Part shown: positions 43,201 to 51,875 of the stretch, in pieces
Layout: each line of letters opens with the position of its first letter
Position numbering within the stretch: the first letter of the stretch is position 1
Origin: Pseudomonas kairouanensis
GTDB taxonomy: Bacteria; Pseudomonadota; Gammaproteobacteria; Pseudomonadales; Pseudomonadaceae
Assembly: GCF_004682055.1 (NCBI RefSeq)
Contig: NZ_QUZU01000005.1
Coordinates: forward strand, 124,001-188,000
DNA length: 64,000 nucleotides
Direction: 5' to 3'
Notes under the pieces: model-generated
What the model was told of the DNA's origin: nothing
What the model saw: only the letters and a program-made list of their open reading frames with translations
Database searches by the model: none
Translations under genes and position numbers: made by a program

Positions 43201-44664
43201 ATGCAAAACCAACTTTTCATCGATGGACGTTTTGTACCTGCCATCAAAGGCGGCGAAATCGATGTGATGAGCCCCCTCGACGGCTCGCTGCTCACTCGGA
43301 TCGCTGCCGCCGAAGCGGAGGATGTTGATCTGGCTGTTGCTGCTGCGCAGCGTGCCTTCCCTGCCTGGGCAGCGCTCTCGCCGGCTGAACGCGGTCGTTT
43401 GCTGCTCAAGCTAGCTGATGCCATTGAAGCTAATGCCGAAGAGCTGGCACAACTTGAGTCGCGTGACACCGGTCACCCTATCCGCGATTCGCGTAACCTG
43501 GATGTGCCACGCACTGCCGCATGCTTCCGTTACTTCGGTGGCATGGCGGACAAGATCGAAGGTTCGGTGATTCCTGTCGAGGCGGGCTTCCTGAACTATG
43601 TCCAGCGTAAACCGATCGGGGTGGTGGGGCAGATCGTGCCTTGGAACTTCCCGCTTATGTTCACCAGCTGGAAAATGGGCCCGGCTTTGGCAGCGGGTAA
43701 TACCGTTGTAATCAAGCCGTCCGAGATCACACCGTTGTCCACGCTTCGCATCGCCGAGCTCATGAAAGAAGTCGGCTTCCCAGACGGTGTCGTTAACGTG
43801 GTGCCGGGTTTCGGTCATACAGCTGGCCAACGGCTGGCTGATCATCCCGACGTGGGCAAGATTGCCTTCACCGGTTCGACGGCCACTGGTAAAAGGATTG
43901 TTGAGGCGTCCAAGGCAAATCTCAAGCGTGTTCAGCTCGAACTGGGCGGCAAAGGCGCAAATATCGTCTTCGAAGATGCCAATATCGACGCTGCAGTGAA
44001 TGGGGCAGCTTGGGCCATTTTCCACAACCAAGGCCAAGCCTGTATTGCGGGCTCTCGTCTGATGCTGCACGAAAGTATCGCCGATGAGTTCCTGGCAAAA
44101 TTCATCAAGCTAGCCGAATCCATCCGCCTGGGTGACCCCATGGATCCGAACACCGAGATGGGCCCGCTGACGTCAGCCCTGCACCGTGATCGCGTCCTTT
44201 CCTTTGTGGCTATCGCCCAGGAGGAAGGAGGGAAGATCCTCACCGGAGGCCGCGCGCCAACCGCACCTGGTCTGGTGGATGGATACTATGTCGAACCGAC
44301 TGTCGTTGAGGCCCTGCCGCACCACCGAGTGTCGCAGGAGGAAGTGTTCGGGCCGTTCGTGACGGTGATGCGGTTCTCTACTGACGAAGAAGCACTGGCC
44401 ATCGCCAATGGCACTGCCTATGGCTTAGGCAGCGGTCTGTGGACGCAGAACCTGCAGCGTGCCCACAAGATGGCGTCCAAGATTCGCGCCGGCATGTGCT
44501 GGATCAATTGCTACAAGCGTGTTAGCCCAGGTAGCCCGTTCGGCGGCGTGGGGCAATCAGGCTATGGCCGTGAGATGGGCTTCGAGGCCATTCATGACTA
44601 CACCGAGGCGCACTCGGTCTGGGTCAACGTGGATGCAACTATCCCACCGCACTACAAACGCTGA
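43201..44664 (+). CDS. hapE: 4-hydroxymuconic semialdehyde dehydrogenase (HapE-type)
   Basis: A 487-aa NAD(P)-dependent aldehyde dehydrogenase that would oxidise the ring-fission product 4-hydroxymuconic semialdehyde to maleylacetate. Marks: VGQIVPWNFPLMFTSWKM, LELGGKGANIVFEDAN (catalytic Glu), FHNQGQACIAGSRL (catalytic Cys), EEVFGPFVTVMRF. It belongs to the GabD/BetB-like branch; specificity is assigned from operon position between hydroquinone dioxygenase and maleylacetate reductase. Confidence 0.85.
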   Translation: MQNQLFIDGRFVPAIKGGEIDVMSPLDGSLLTRIAAAEAEDVDLAVAAAQRAFPAWAALSPAERGRLLLKLADAIEANAEELAQLESRDTGHPIRDSRNLDVPRTAACFRYFGGMADKIEGSVIPVEAGFLNYVQRKPIGVVGQIVPWNFPLMFTSWKMGPALAAGNTVVIKPSEITPLSTLRIAELMKEVGFPDGVVNVVPGFGHTAGQRLADHPDVGKIAFTGSTATGKRIVEASKANLKRVQLELGGKGANIVFEDANIDAAVNGAAWAIFHNQGQACIAGSRLMLHESIADEFLAKFIKLAESIRLGDPMDPNTEMGPLTSALHRDRVLSFVAIAQEEGGKILTGGRAPTAPGLVDGYYVEPTVVEALPHHRVSQEEVFGPFVTVMRFSTDEEALAIANGTAYGLGSGLWTQNLQRAHKMASKIRAGMCWINCYKRVSPGSPFGGVGQSGYGREMGFEAIHDYTEAHSVWVNVDATIPPHYKR

Positions 44665-44671
44665 GGTCGCC

Positions 44672-45739
44672 ATGAAGTCTTTTACGTATCAAGGTAACCC
44701 CAGCCGCGTTGTGTTTGGCACAGGTGCGCTGCAGAAATTGGCGGAAGAAATCGAGCGCCTGGGTGCAGAGCGCGCACTCATTCTCACTACTCCAGAGCAA
44801 CGGGACTTGGGCGAGGAAATTTCCCAACTGATTGGTCAACGCAGTGCTGGTGTATATGCAGAAGCGGTCATGCATGTGCCATTGGAGGTTGCACAAGCGG
44901 CTTGCGCGGAAGCTGCCAAACGTGGAGCAGATTGCTGCGTGGCGGTCGGTGGCGGCTCCACCATTGGCCTGGGCAAAGCAATTGCGCTGGACTCCGGACT
45001 GCCGATTCTCGCGGTGCCGACGACGTACGCTGGCTCGGAAATGACGCCCATCTGGGGCCTGACGGAAAACCGCCTGAAGAAAACCGGGCGAGATAGCCGT
45101 GTCCTGCCAAGGACGGTGATTTACGATCCTCGACTCACCCACACCTTGCCGGCTGAAATCTCTGCCTGCTCCGGCATGAATGCGATGGCCCATGCAGTGG
45201 AGGCACTGTATGCGCAGGATGCGAATCCTGTGATCAGTCTGATGGCTGAGGAATCCATTCGGGCCCTGGCCAATGCGCTACCTGCGGTAGTGGCTGACCC
45301 TCATGATGCATCGGCGCGCGAGGAGGCACTTTACGGCGCTTGGCTGGCAGGCATCTGCCTGGGGGCGGTTGGAATGGCGATCCACCATAAGCTCTGCCAT
45401 ACCCTGGGCGGCACCTTCAATCTGCCCCACGCCCAAGCTCACGCGATAATGTTGCCGCACTCAGCCCACTACAACCGAGAGGCAGCAGCCTCCCAGCTCA
45501 GGCGCGCTGCGCGCGCATTGGGCGGCGTGGAAGCGGAGGAGGTCGGGCCTCTGATCTACGAGCTGAACCGTAAGCTGGGAATCCCATTGGCATTGGAAGC
45601 CGTTGGCTTCCCTGTCGAAGGGCCGGCTGAAACGGCGAGGATTGCGTGCGAAAGTCCTTACTACAACCCGCGACCATTTGAGCGTGCGGCGATTGAGCAG
45701 ATGCTGCAGCGGGCAAGGTCGGGTATGGCACCCGCCTGA
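44672..45739 (+). CDS. hapF: maleylacetate reductase (HapF-type)
   Basis: A 355-aa iron-containing alcohol dehydrogenase family enzyme reducing maleylacetate to 3-oxoadipate with NAD(P)H. Marks: NPSRVVFGTGALQKLAEEIE, CCVAVGGGSTIGLGKAIALD, AVPTTYAGSEMTPIWGLTE, HKLCHTLGGTFNLPHAQAHA. Start ATG 44672, 8 bases after the hapE stop. An intrinsic terminator follows it inside the operon. Confidence 0.9.
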   Translation: MKSFTYQGNPSRVVFGTGALQKLAEEIERLGAERALILTTPEQRDLGEEISQLIGQRSAGVYAEAVMHVPLEVAQAACAEAAKRGADCCVAVGGGSTIGLGKAIALDSGLPILAVPTTYAGSEMTPIWGLTENRLKKTGRDSRVLPRTVIYDPRLTHTLPAEISACSGMNAMAHAVEALYAQDANPVISLMAEESIRALANALPAVVADPHDASAREEALYGAWLAGICLGAVGMAIHHKLCHTLGGTFNLPHAQAHAIMLPHSAHYNREAAASQLRRAARALGGVEAEEVGPLIYELNRKLGIPLALEAVGFPVEGPAETARIACESPYYNPRPFERAAIEQMLQRARSGMAPA

Positions 45740-45755
45740 CGTATTCACCTTTTGG

Positions 45756-45790
45756 CGCAGGCTTCCATGCGGAGAGCCTGCGTCTTTTTT
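45756..45790 (+). terminator. intrinsic terminator between maleylacetate reductase and hydroxyquinol dioxygenase genes
   Basis: CGCAGGCT (45756-45763), an 11-base loop, AGCCTGCG (45775-45782), then TCTTTTTT. This is a textbook Rho-independent terminator shape inside the catabolic operon, with the next ribosome-binding site (CAGGGAG) only a few bases further on. It probably lowers expression of the last three genes. Confidence 0.75.
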
Positions 45791-45809
45791 TATCAGGGAG
45801 CCAATAACA

Positions 45810-46682
45810 ATGAAACAGACCCCTGCAGAAGAGACGATCACCGAAAAGGCGGTCGCCAGCTTCAGTACGACACCAGATGCCAGGCTCCGCGAAATAGTGC
45901 AAAGCCTCGTTCGCCACGTTCATGCGTTTACTCAAGAGGTGGAGCTGAGCGAGGAGGAGTGGCTGGCGGGAGTGCGCTTTCTGACCGCAACTGGCCAGAT
46001 GTGCGATGGCCTGGTGCGCCAGGAATTCATTCTCCTGTCGGATGTGCTCGGGGTGTCGATGCTGGTCGACGCTATCAACCACCGAGCTCAGCACACGGTT
46101 ACTGAAAGTACCGTGTTCGGGCCGTTCTACATCGAGGGCATGCCTGATCGTGAGTTTGGCGAGAACATGGCCTTCACACCAGGTGTTCCAGCACTGGTGA
46201 CGGGCAAGGTCACCGACGCTGACGGTTCCCCTTTGGCAAATGCGACCCTGGATATCTGGCAGACCGCTACCAACGGTATGTACTCCGGCCAGGACACCGA
46301 ACAGCCGATTGGAAATCTGCGCGGGCGTTACCACACTGATGAGCAAGGTCGTTACGCCATCCGTACCGTGGTACCGGTGAGTTACCCGATTCCCACCGAT
46401 GGCCCGGTTGGGCAACTTTTGTCAGCCACTGGCCGGCATCCTTGGCGTCCTGCTCACCTGCACTTCATGATTGAGGCTCCGGGGTATCGAACCTTGGTGA
46501 CACACCTGTTCAATCACGACGACCCTTATTTGGATTCCGATGCCGTGTTCGGCGTGAAAGATTCGCTGCGGGTTGCCTATAAGCCGTGCGAGTACAACAA
46601 CCCCCTGGCCAAGACGTTTGGCTTCAAAGTGGCATTCCAACACGCGACCTATGATTTTATCTTGCCCAGGGTGCCATCGTGA
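45810..46682 (+). CDS. hapG: hydroxyquinol 1,2-dioxygenase (intradiol)
   Basis: A 290-aa intradiol dioxygenase of the hydroxyquinol type, Fe(III) enzyme cleaving 1,2,4-trihydroxybenzene to maleylacetate. Marks: STVFGPFYIEGMPDREF, DGSPLANATLDIWQTATNGM, and the C-terminal YPIPTDGPVGQLLSATG, RPAHLHFMIEAPGYRTLVTH with the Tyr and His ligands. Hydroquinone can be hydroxylated to hydroxyquinol, so this provides a side route converging on the same maleylacetate reductase. ATG 45810. Confidence 0.9.
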   Translation: MKQTPAEETITEKAVASFSTTPDARLREIVQSLVRHVHAFTQEVELSEEEWLAGVRFLTATGQMCDGLVRQEFILLSDVLGVSMLVDAINHRAQHTVTESTVFGPFYIEGMPDREFGENMAFTPGVPALVTGKVTDADGSPLANATLDIWQTATNGMYSGQDTEQPIGNLRGRYHTDEQGRYAIRTVVPVSYPIPTDGPVGQLLSATGRHPWRPAHLHFMIEAPGYRTLVTHLFNHDDPYLDSDAVFGVKDSLRVAYKPCEYNNPLAKTFGFKVAFQHATYDFILPRVPS

Positions 46683-46987
46683 GTCAGTACTTCGCCGTTT
46701 TCGCCACAGACAAACCTGAGCAGTGGCAAGTTCGAGATCGCGTGCGTGCGGCCCATCGGCACTACCTGCGCAACCCTTCACCGCATTTTGTCGTGGTCAG
46801 GCTTGGCGGGCCAACCCTGGAATGTACGGGTGGGAAGATGAATGGCACGCTGCTGGTAGTCGAAGCCAACTCGGCTGAAGATGTTCAAGCCTTCCTGGCG
46901 GATGATCCCTACATTCAGGCTGGCATCTTTGAGCAGGTGGTGGTGAGACCCTGGAGCTGGGGCCTGGGCAACCCGGAGCTATGTTGA
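46679..46987 (+). CDS. YCII-family protein (HapH-type)
   Basis: A 102-aa ferredoxin-fold YCII protein: YFAVFATDKPEQWQVRDRVR, HRHYLRNPSPHFVVVRLGG, ANSAEDVQAFLADDPYIQA. The DDPY and preceding His resemble those of YciI enzymes, which can act as dehalogenase- or isomerase-like proteins. Start GTG 46679 overlaps the previous stop by four bases; the stop overlaps the next start. Position matches the small gene of the hap cluster. Function in the pathway is unproven. Confidence 0.8.
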   Translation: MSQYFAVFATDKPEQWQVRDRVRAAHRHYLRNPSPHFVVVRLGGPTLECTGGKMNGTLLVVEANSAEDVQAFLADDPYIQAGIFEQVVVRPWSWGLGNPELC

Positions 46988-47355
46988 TGACGGGCGTTCA
47001 ACTGAATCTCTGCCGGCTGGATGAAATCCCTGAGGGTGGGGCAAAAGCGTTGGCGACAGTTATCAATGGAAAACAGCAGCCTTTGGTAGCGATGAGACGA
47101 GGTGAGCATGTTTGGCTGTACCGCAACTGCTGCCCTCATTTCTCTGTGCCGCTGGATTACAACCCTGGTGAATTTTGCACCTACAAAAACCAGCTCATCA
47201 TGTGCGCGCACCACTCGGCGATGTTCCGTTTCGAGGATGGCCTGTGTGTGGATGGCCCCTGCGCCGGTGCGCGTCTCGAAAGCGTGCCCTGCAAGATTGA
47301 AGGTGATGCGCTTGTCATGCTTGAGTGCAACGCTGTCATCGTGAAGGTCGGATAG
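46981..47355 (+). CDS. Rieske [2Fe-2S] ferredoxin
   Basis: A 124-aa Rieske protein with the cluster motif NCCPHFSVPLDYN ... CAHHSAMFRFEDG (C-x-H then C-x2-H). It overlaps the YCII stop by seven bases. Ferredoxins in ring-cleavage operons (such as XylT) re-reduce oxidised active-site iron; here it may maintain the Fe(II) of hydroquinone dioxygenase or serve an unlinked oxygenase. Last gene of the operon. Confidence 0.85.
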   Translation: MLMTGVQLNLCRLDEIPEGGAKALATVINGKQQPLVAMRRGEHVWLYRNCCPHFSVPLDYNPGEFCTYKNQLIMCAHHSAMFRFEDGLCVDGPCAGARLESVPCKIEGDALVMLECNAVIVKVG

Positions 47356-47586
47356 CAAGACCCAGGCGTTCGGCGCTGCTCGCCAGGCGGCGCCCCACCA
47401 CAGAGTCCACAGGACTCCATGAAGAACCTGGCGATCATCTCTGAGGGGGCGCTCCATTTCTGCAGCCAGATCGTTGATCAATTCCTGAAGTGCGTCGCAG
47501 GCGTCACAATGCTTTGCCATTGCCGCCTGCAGCCAGTCACGGCAACAATACACCCCGCACCGACTTTTCGTACAAAACCTACTACA

Positions 47587-48798
47587 TCACAGAACGGCTG
47601 GTTTTTTGAATTGCTGCTGAATTTTACCGCTTTCGGGCAGGGTCAATATGACCAGAGCCGACAGCACGAAGAAACCCGCGCAAACAAGAAGCCCTGCTGC
47701 CAGGCTGTAATAAGTTGCAATCCCGCTCAGCAGAATAGGAGCAAGTGCTGCGACGCCTCTTCCGGCGTTAAAGCAGAAACCTGCACCCATGGTACGAACT
47801 CGAGTGGGATAGAGCTCGCTGAAATAGGCTCCGAAAATGCCGGGGAAGGCCAGGAAGAATGCGTACACGGGCCCAATCCAGAAAAGGTATTCGCTGTTGG
47901 AGGTGAAGATGTAGATAGGTACCAACATTGCTGTAAGTAACAATGAAAGTATGATGCTCCTGCGTTTACCAATCTTATCTCCTACGTACCCGAAAAAATT
48001 CAGACCGAAGAAATTTCCGAGATTCAGCATTGCCATAAAGCCTGCCATTGCGCTCAGGCTCAAACCACGATCTTGAACAAGGTAAGTAGGAAGCCACGTG
48101 CTACTGCCCCAGTAACCGATGAGTGCGAGGCTTGCAGCCAGCGTACCAAATACTGTCGAGTGCCGAAGTTCTCCAACAAAAATTTCCTTTATCGATACCC
48201 TTTCAGTTTTGTCGCAGCGTTGTGCTTTCTGAGTGATCCAGGTTGGAGATTCAGGTACCCAGAAATAGATGTACAACACCGGCAAAATTACTGCAATACC
48301 CGACCACAAGAACATCGTTCTCCACTCGGGCAGCAGAAATTTGGCGCCGAAAGCGGCAACCATAGCCCCAATCGGAAATGCGCTGACAACAAAAGACGTA
48401 GCGCGTGCGCGCTGGTGCGGCGGCCAGGTTTCCACTACATAAGTGGAGACAATGCTCCACACTCCACCTAGTCCCAATCCTGAAAGAAACCGCAGGACAA
48501 TCAGTACGTAGAGATTGTCCATGCTGCTGATCACAGTGGTAAGAACACCGAACGTGATTAACGAGGCGAGTAAGGCGTTGCGTCGCCCGAAGTTATCAGA
48601 ATACCAACCAGTGGTAATGCTGCTAACGCCAATGCCCAGTAGTGTGGCTGTGGCCAGCATCGCCGCTTCGTTGATACTAAAGCCAAGGTCTTTGCTGATA
48701 ACGGACAGTGACAGTGATAATAGAATAATTTCCATCGCATCGAACAAATAGGCAATAAACCCACCAATCAGTACGTGCCATTTTGAAATTTTAGCCAT
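47587..48798 (-). CDS. MFS transporter, aromatic-acid type
   Basis: A 403-aa, 12-TM transporter of the MFS aromatic acid/metabolite:H+ symporter type. Motif A is seen as GWYSDNFGRRNALLASLITF and again as GYVGDKIGKRRSIIL. Start ATG 48798 (MAKISKWHV) with AAAGAGATA upstream; a 23-residue longer frame is less likely. First gene downstream of the leftward porin gene; probably imports the substrate of the LigAB/FAD monooxygenase pathway. Confidence 0.85.
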   Translation of the reverse strand: MAKISKWHVLIGGFIAYLFDAMEIILLSLSLSVISKDLGFSINEAAMLATATLLGIGVSSITTGWYSDNFGRRNALLASLITFGVLTTVISSMDNLYVLIVLRFLSGLGLGGVWSIVSTYVVETWPPHQRARATSFVVSAFPIGAMVAAFGAKFLLPEWRTMFLWSGIAVILPVLYIYFWVPESPTWITQKAQRCDKTERVSIKEIFVGELRHSTVFGTLAASLALIGYWGSSTWLPTYLVQDRGLSLSAMAGFMAMLNLGNFFGLNFFGYVGDKIGKRRSIILSLLLTAMLVPIYIFTSNSEYLFWIGPVYAFFLAFPGIFGAYFSELYPTRVRTMGAGFCFNAGRGVAALAPILLSGIATYYSLAAGLLVCAGFFVLSALVILTLPESGKIQQQFKKPAVL

Positions 48799-48878
48799 GA
48801 TATTTATCTCTTTATTGTTTTGGGCTTGAGTCGGAGGGCTGATAAGTAAACTCTGTGCCCGCGCCAATTTTCAGGCAC

Positions 48879-49832
48879 CTAAAAATGATAGGTCGTTTGC
48901 AGCCAGAGGCGATCACCTGCGGCTCGATTTTCGACTTTGGTTTCGTGCTGCCACTTCAGAACGAAGCCAACTCCCGAGTTCTGGTATTTGACCGACGGGC
49001 CCACGGCGAGCACTTGGCCGCGGTTTCCATTTGGAGAGACGGACTCGCCATGTTGCTCATCGTCAGTCAGCTGCTTATAAAGATAGCCATTCAAGCCAAC
49101 CTGCCATTGTTTATCGACATTATAACCAATGTTGTAGTCCGCAATGAATTCCTGGCCCGATTTGTAATGGGTAGCCGAGTTTTCAGTGTTGACGATGTAT
49201 GCGATCTTGGAGCTGATTTCTATATCCTTGAGAGGATAGGCTGTAAATGAGTACCACGGTGCATATGACCATGTGTTTCGGCCCGGATTGAATAAATTAT
49301 CCTTATCGTAAGCGCCTATCGGAGCATAGAGCTCAAGTCCTGTCATTTGTTGGACGCGGGGTGAACTCCAACCCAGAATTATCGGTACAATCGTCAAATC
49401 GCCGATCCCCTGTTCCTTGTCACTACGATGCACTTTGCCCACTGGGGTATTCACATCAAAGCTGATGTCGCCTTTAATCATGGGCAAGGCTAAGCGACTG
49501 GCAAGTTTAGCTCCCAGGAGTGTGTAGTCCGTATAAACGTAATCCATACGAACAGAAATGGCTTGGACATTGATATCAAAATCATGAACGCCGGCTTTGC
49601 GATTACCCGAATCATCCAGGGTCTTGTTAGCTTGATAGTCGGATAAGTAAAGAAACCCGGTCAGTCCCGGCGGCGGCATTCTGCCGGCTAGCACGGTGTT
49701 AACGCCCAGGGGATAGACCGTTCCTCCTCCTTCGGTTGCATACGAAGACTGCGTGAATGACAACAATCCGAGTACCAATACGCTATTGAATAGCTGTATT
49801 GTTTGTGGTTTTGCTGCAAGGATACTATTCAT
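48879..49832 (-). CDS. outer-membrane meta-pathway protein (phenol MetA-deg family)
   Basis: A 317-aa exported protein with a signal sequence (LFNSVLVLGLLSFTQSSYA) followed by the SphA/MetA-pathway barrel: GGTVYPLGVNTVLAGRMPPP, VHRSDKEQGIGDLTIVPIIL, ending LWLQTTYHF with a C-terminal Phe. These proteins form outer-membrane channels for aromatic compounds. Start ATG 49832. It lies upstream of the MFS gene, on the same strand. Confidence 0.88.
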   Translation of the reverse strand: MNSILAAKPQTIQLFNSVLVLGLLSFTQSSYATEGGGTVYPLGVNTVLAGRMPPPGLTGFLYLSDYQANKTLDDSGNRKAGVHDFDINVQAISVRMDYVYTDYTLLGAKLASRLALPMIKGDISFDVNTPVGKVHRSDKEQGIGDLTIVPIILGWSSPRVQQMTGLELYAPIGAYDKDNLFNPGRNTWSYAPWYSFTAYPLKDIEISSKIAYIVNTENSATHYKSGQEFIADYNIGYNVDKQWQVGLNGYLYKQLTDDEQHGESVSPNGNRGQVLAVGPSVKYQNSGVGFVLKWQHETKVENRAAGDRLWLQTTYHF

Positions 49833-49953
49833 ATTGAAATGCCTATTATTTTTATGGTTTGCAAGTACTTAGTGCGAGCACGCTGACGAAAGGTAAATGT
49901 AGGGGAGTGGGTAAGTCGTAATTTAATAAGAATTGTTTACGGCGGTTTTCTCT

Positions 49954-50532
49954 TTAATCGCCATCGACAGTTTCTTCAAATGGACGGTTTTCGCAATTTT
50001 TATCAAGATGAATATCAAATATATTCAGGGTCATCGCTACCAAAGCGTAATAGCCCAATAGGCCCGTTAATTCGACGACTCCTGCCGTGCCAAAGTGCAT
50101 TTCCGCATCCTTATAAAGCGCGGTGTCAACTCTGCGGGTGCTGTACAGGCCTTGAGTGACGCGGTACACCAACTCTTCATCCTGCTCTACGAAAGGAGGT
50201 GGTGCGCCAGCTAGAATCGCATCGATAACATCACTCGAAATACCATTTTTTCTGGCGATGGGCTCATGAATCTGCCATTCCGCCTGCGATCGCCACCAAG
50301 CCGCCGTGGTTAATATTGCAAGTTCTGTCAATCGTGTAGGTAACTGCGTGTCGTAACGACAGAAGGCACCTAAATGCTGTGCCCGATTAGCCAGTTCAGG
50401 GCTATGAATCCAGGCCAAAAATGGCCCGTCAAGGTTCCCCCTTGGCCCTTGCAGGATTTCTTGCAATACCTGTTTTTGCTTTGCGTTGAGATCTGCCTCA
50501 GGCAGGACGGGCAACCTGGATCCATTACTCAT
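49954..50532 (-). CDS. carboxymuconolactone decarboxylase family protein
   Basis: A 192-aa helical CMD/AhpD-like protein: LPEADLNAKQKQVLQEILQG, TRLTELAILTTAAWWRSQAE, EPIARKNGISSDVIDAILAG. The typical CxxC of AhpD is absent, so peroxidase activity is unlikely and a lactone-decarboxylase or binding role is more plausible. Start ATG 50532 lies 20 bases after the monooxygenase stop. The longer frame to 50640 overlaps it and was rejected. Confidence 0.85.
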   Translation of the reverse strand: MSNGSRLPVLPEADLNAKQKQVLQEILQGPRGNLDGPFLAWIHSPELANRAQHLGAFCRYDTQLPTRLTELAILTTAAWWRSQAEWQIHEPIARKNGISSDVIDAILAGAPPPFVEQDEELVYRVTQGLYSTRRVDTALYKDAEMHFGTAGVVELTGLLGYYALVAMTLNIFDIHLDKNCENRPFEETVDGD

Positions 50533-50551
50533 AATTAACTCCCGGTGATTA

Positions 50552-51676
50552 TCAAGCAGGTTCTGACAGCGTTCTGAGGGTGCTTTCAACCAATTCGGTT
50601 TGCGCACTGATGGGGGCACCCGCCTGCTCTCGGCGGCCAATTTCCAAAGAGTTATCCACGACTAGCCGGCAACGTGGATAACGGCGTTCCATGTAGCGCT
50701 GCAACGCGAGCTCAATCGCATCACCCTTGGCAATTTCCTCGCTCAAAACGATTCCATCTTCGACCGCCATGCCTGCGCCAGAGGCCAGTTGAGGTGTGGT
50801 CGGATGTGCAGCATCACCGATCAACAGAACTCTTCCAAGATACCAGGGCGCCGGCAAGACTAAACCCTGCAGTGGTCGCATGATGATTGCAGACTCGACA
50901 CTAAGTTCTTCGCGTAAGGCGCCGATTACCCCACCATAGGGAATTAACAATTCACGTAGTCGAGAGTGAAGCTCTGATTCGCTAAATCGTTTTGCAGAGG
51001 GCGAATTCTCCAAGAGGAACATGTACATGTGCTTGTCAGACACTGGACTCAGTCCAACTTTTACGGGCCCCCCAAGAAAGTAATGTCTGCAGTCAATCTC
51101 TGAGGGGCGAGGTGCTACAAGTCGCCACGCATTCTGCCCCGTGAAAAACACTTCGGGTGCATGTGGGAAAATTAACTTTCTGACTTTGGAATTGATGCCG
51201 TCAGCCCCAATGACTAAGTCGTACTGCTCAGTGCGGTTATCGCTAAACACTACATTGGCATGATTTAACGCTTGATCGAGAGAATTTACTGTGATTCCCA
51301 GTTGAACGTTTACACCACTGGAGAGGGTGAGTTCGGAAAGTATACGATGCAGGTCTGGACGCATAATGCCTCCACTTCCACATACGTTAGAGTCCGCAGG
51401 CATTGGGGTTGGCAATTCTCTTAGCTGCTTGCCTGAAATATCGCATACTCGAATGCCGTGCCCCGTGTATGCGATGGCTTTCACTTCTTCGTAAATGCCT
51501 AGCTCCTGGAACGCGCGTAGGGTAGGGCCGGTAATTGTAATGCCTGCGCCATAGACTCGCCAATTGGGATCTATTTCCACTAGATCAACTTCGATACCAA
51601 GACGAGCCAGCGATATTGCGCTCGCCATCCCTCCAATACCTCCTCCTACGACAAGTGCTTTTTGTATCGCGCTCAT
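50552..51676 (-). CDS. FAD-dependent aromatic monooxygenase
   Basis: A 374-aa group A flavoprotein: Rossmann GGGIGGMASAISLARLGIEV near residue 11, the DG motif (DLVIGADGINSKVRKL), and GRVLLIGDAAHPTTPQLASG. It resembles salicylate hydroxylase, 6-hydroxynicotinate 3-monooxygenase and 3-hydroxybenzoate 6-hydroxylase relatives; the substrate cannot be chosen. It is the promoter-proximal gene of the leftward unit and divergent from the ring-cleavage unit, with a 199-base regulatory gap. Confidence 0.88.
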   Translation of the reverse strand: MSAIQKALVVGGGIGGMASAISLARLGIEVDLVEIDPNWRVYGAGITITGPTLRAFQELGIYEEVKAIAYTGHGIRVCDISGKQLRELPTPMPADSNVCGSGGIMRPDLHRILSELTLSSGVNVQLGITVNSLDQALNHANVVFSDNRTEQYDLVIGADGINSKVRKLIFPHAPEVFFTGQNAWRLVAPRPSEIDCRHYFLGGPVKVGLSPVSDKHMYMFLLENSPSAKRFSESELHSRLRELLIPYGGVIGALREELSVESAIIMRPLQGLVLPAPWYLGRVLLIGDAAHPTTPQLASGAGMAVEDGIVLSEEIAKGDAIELALQRYMERRYPRCRLVVDNSLEIGRREQAGAPISAQTELVESTLRTLSEPA

Positions 51677-51875
51677 GAACCTGCTCCTATAAAGATAGCG
51701 GCGAGGTTACCCCGACGATGGCACGGTAAATTGATTCGCTTAGCAGTCGAAATTGTTTCTGCATGCGCAGGGTCGAGTTGCGCTGATCTAGTCAAAAAGC
51801 AATGCGGACAGGGTAAAGATTGCGTGTATTGCAGTTAATACCATGGGCGCTCACTTTTGAATTGGAAAGATAGTA
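51677..51875. promoter_or_regulatory. divergent promoter region of the second catabolic locus
   Basis: 199 bases between the FAD monooxygenase start (51676) and the FrsA-like hydrolase start (51876), so promoters for both units must be here. It is the likely binding region of the AraC regulator encoded at 54983-55921. No exact operator was identified. Confidence 0.45.

Noticed and set aside
46915..47553. 212-codon frame on the minus strand over the YCII/Rieske genes
   Set aside because: Most of it is antisense to well-supported genes, and the 47356-47553 part has no recognisable domain.
50533..50640. N-terminal extension of the CMD-family frame
   Set aside because: It overlaps the FAD monooxygenase C-terminus; the CMD domain begins after the ATG at 50532.
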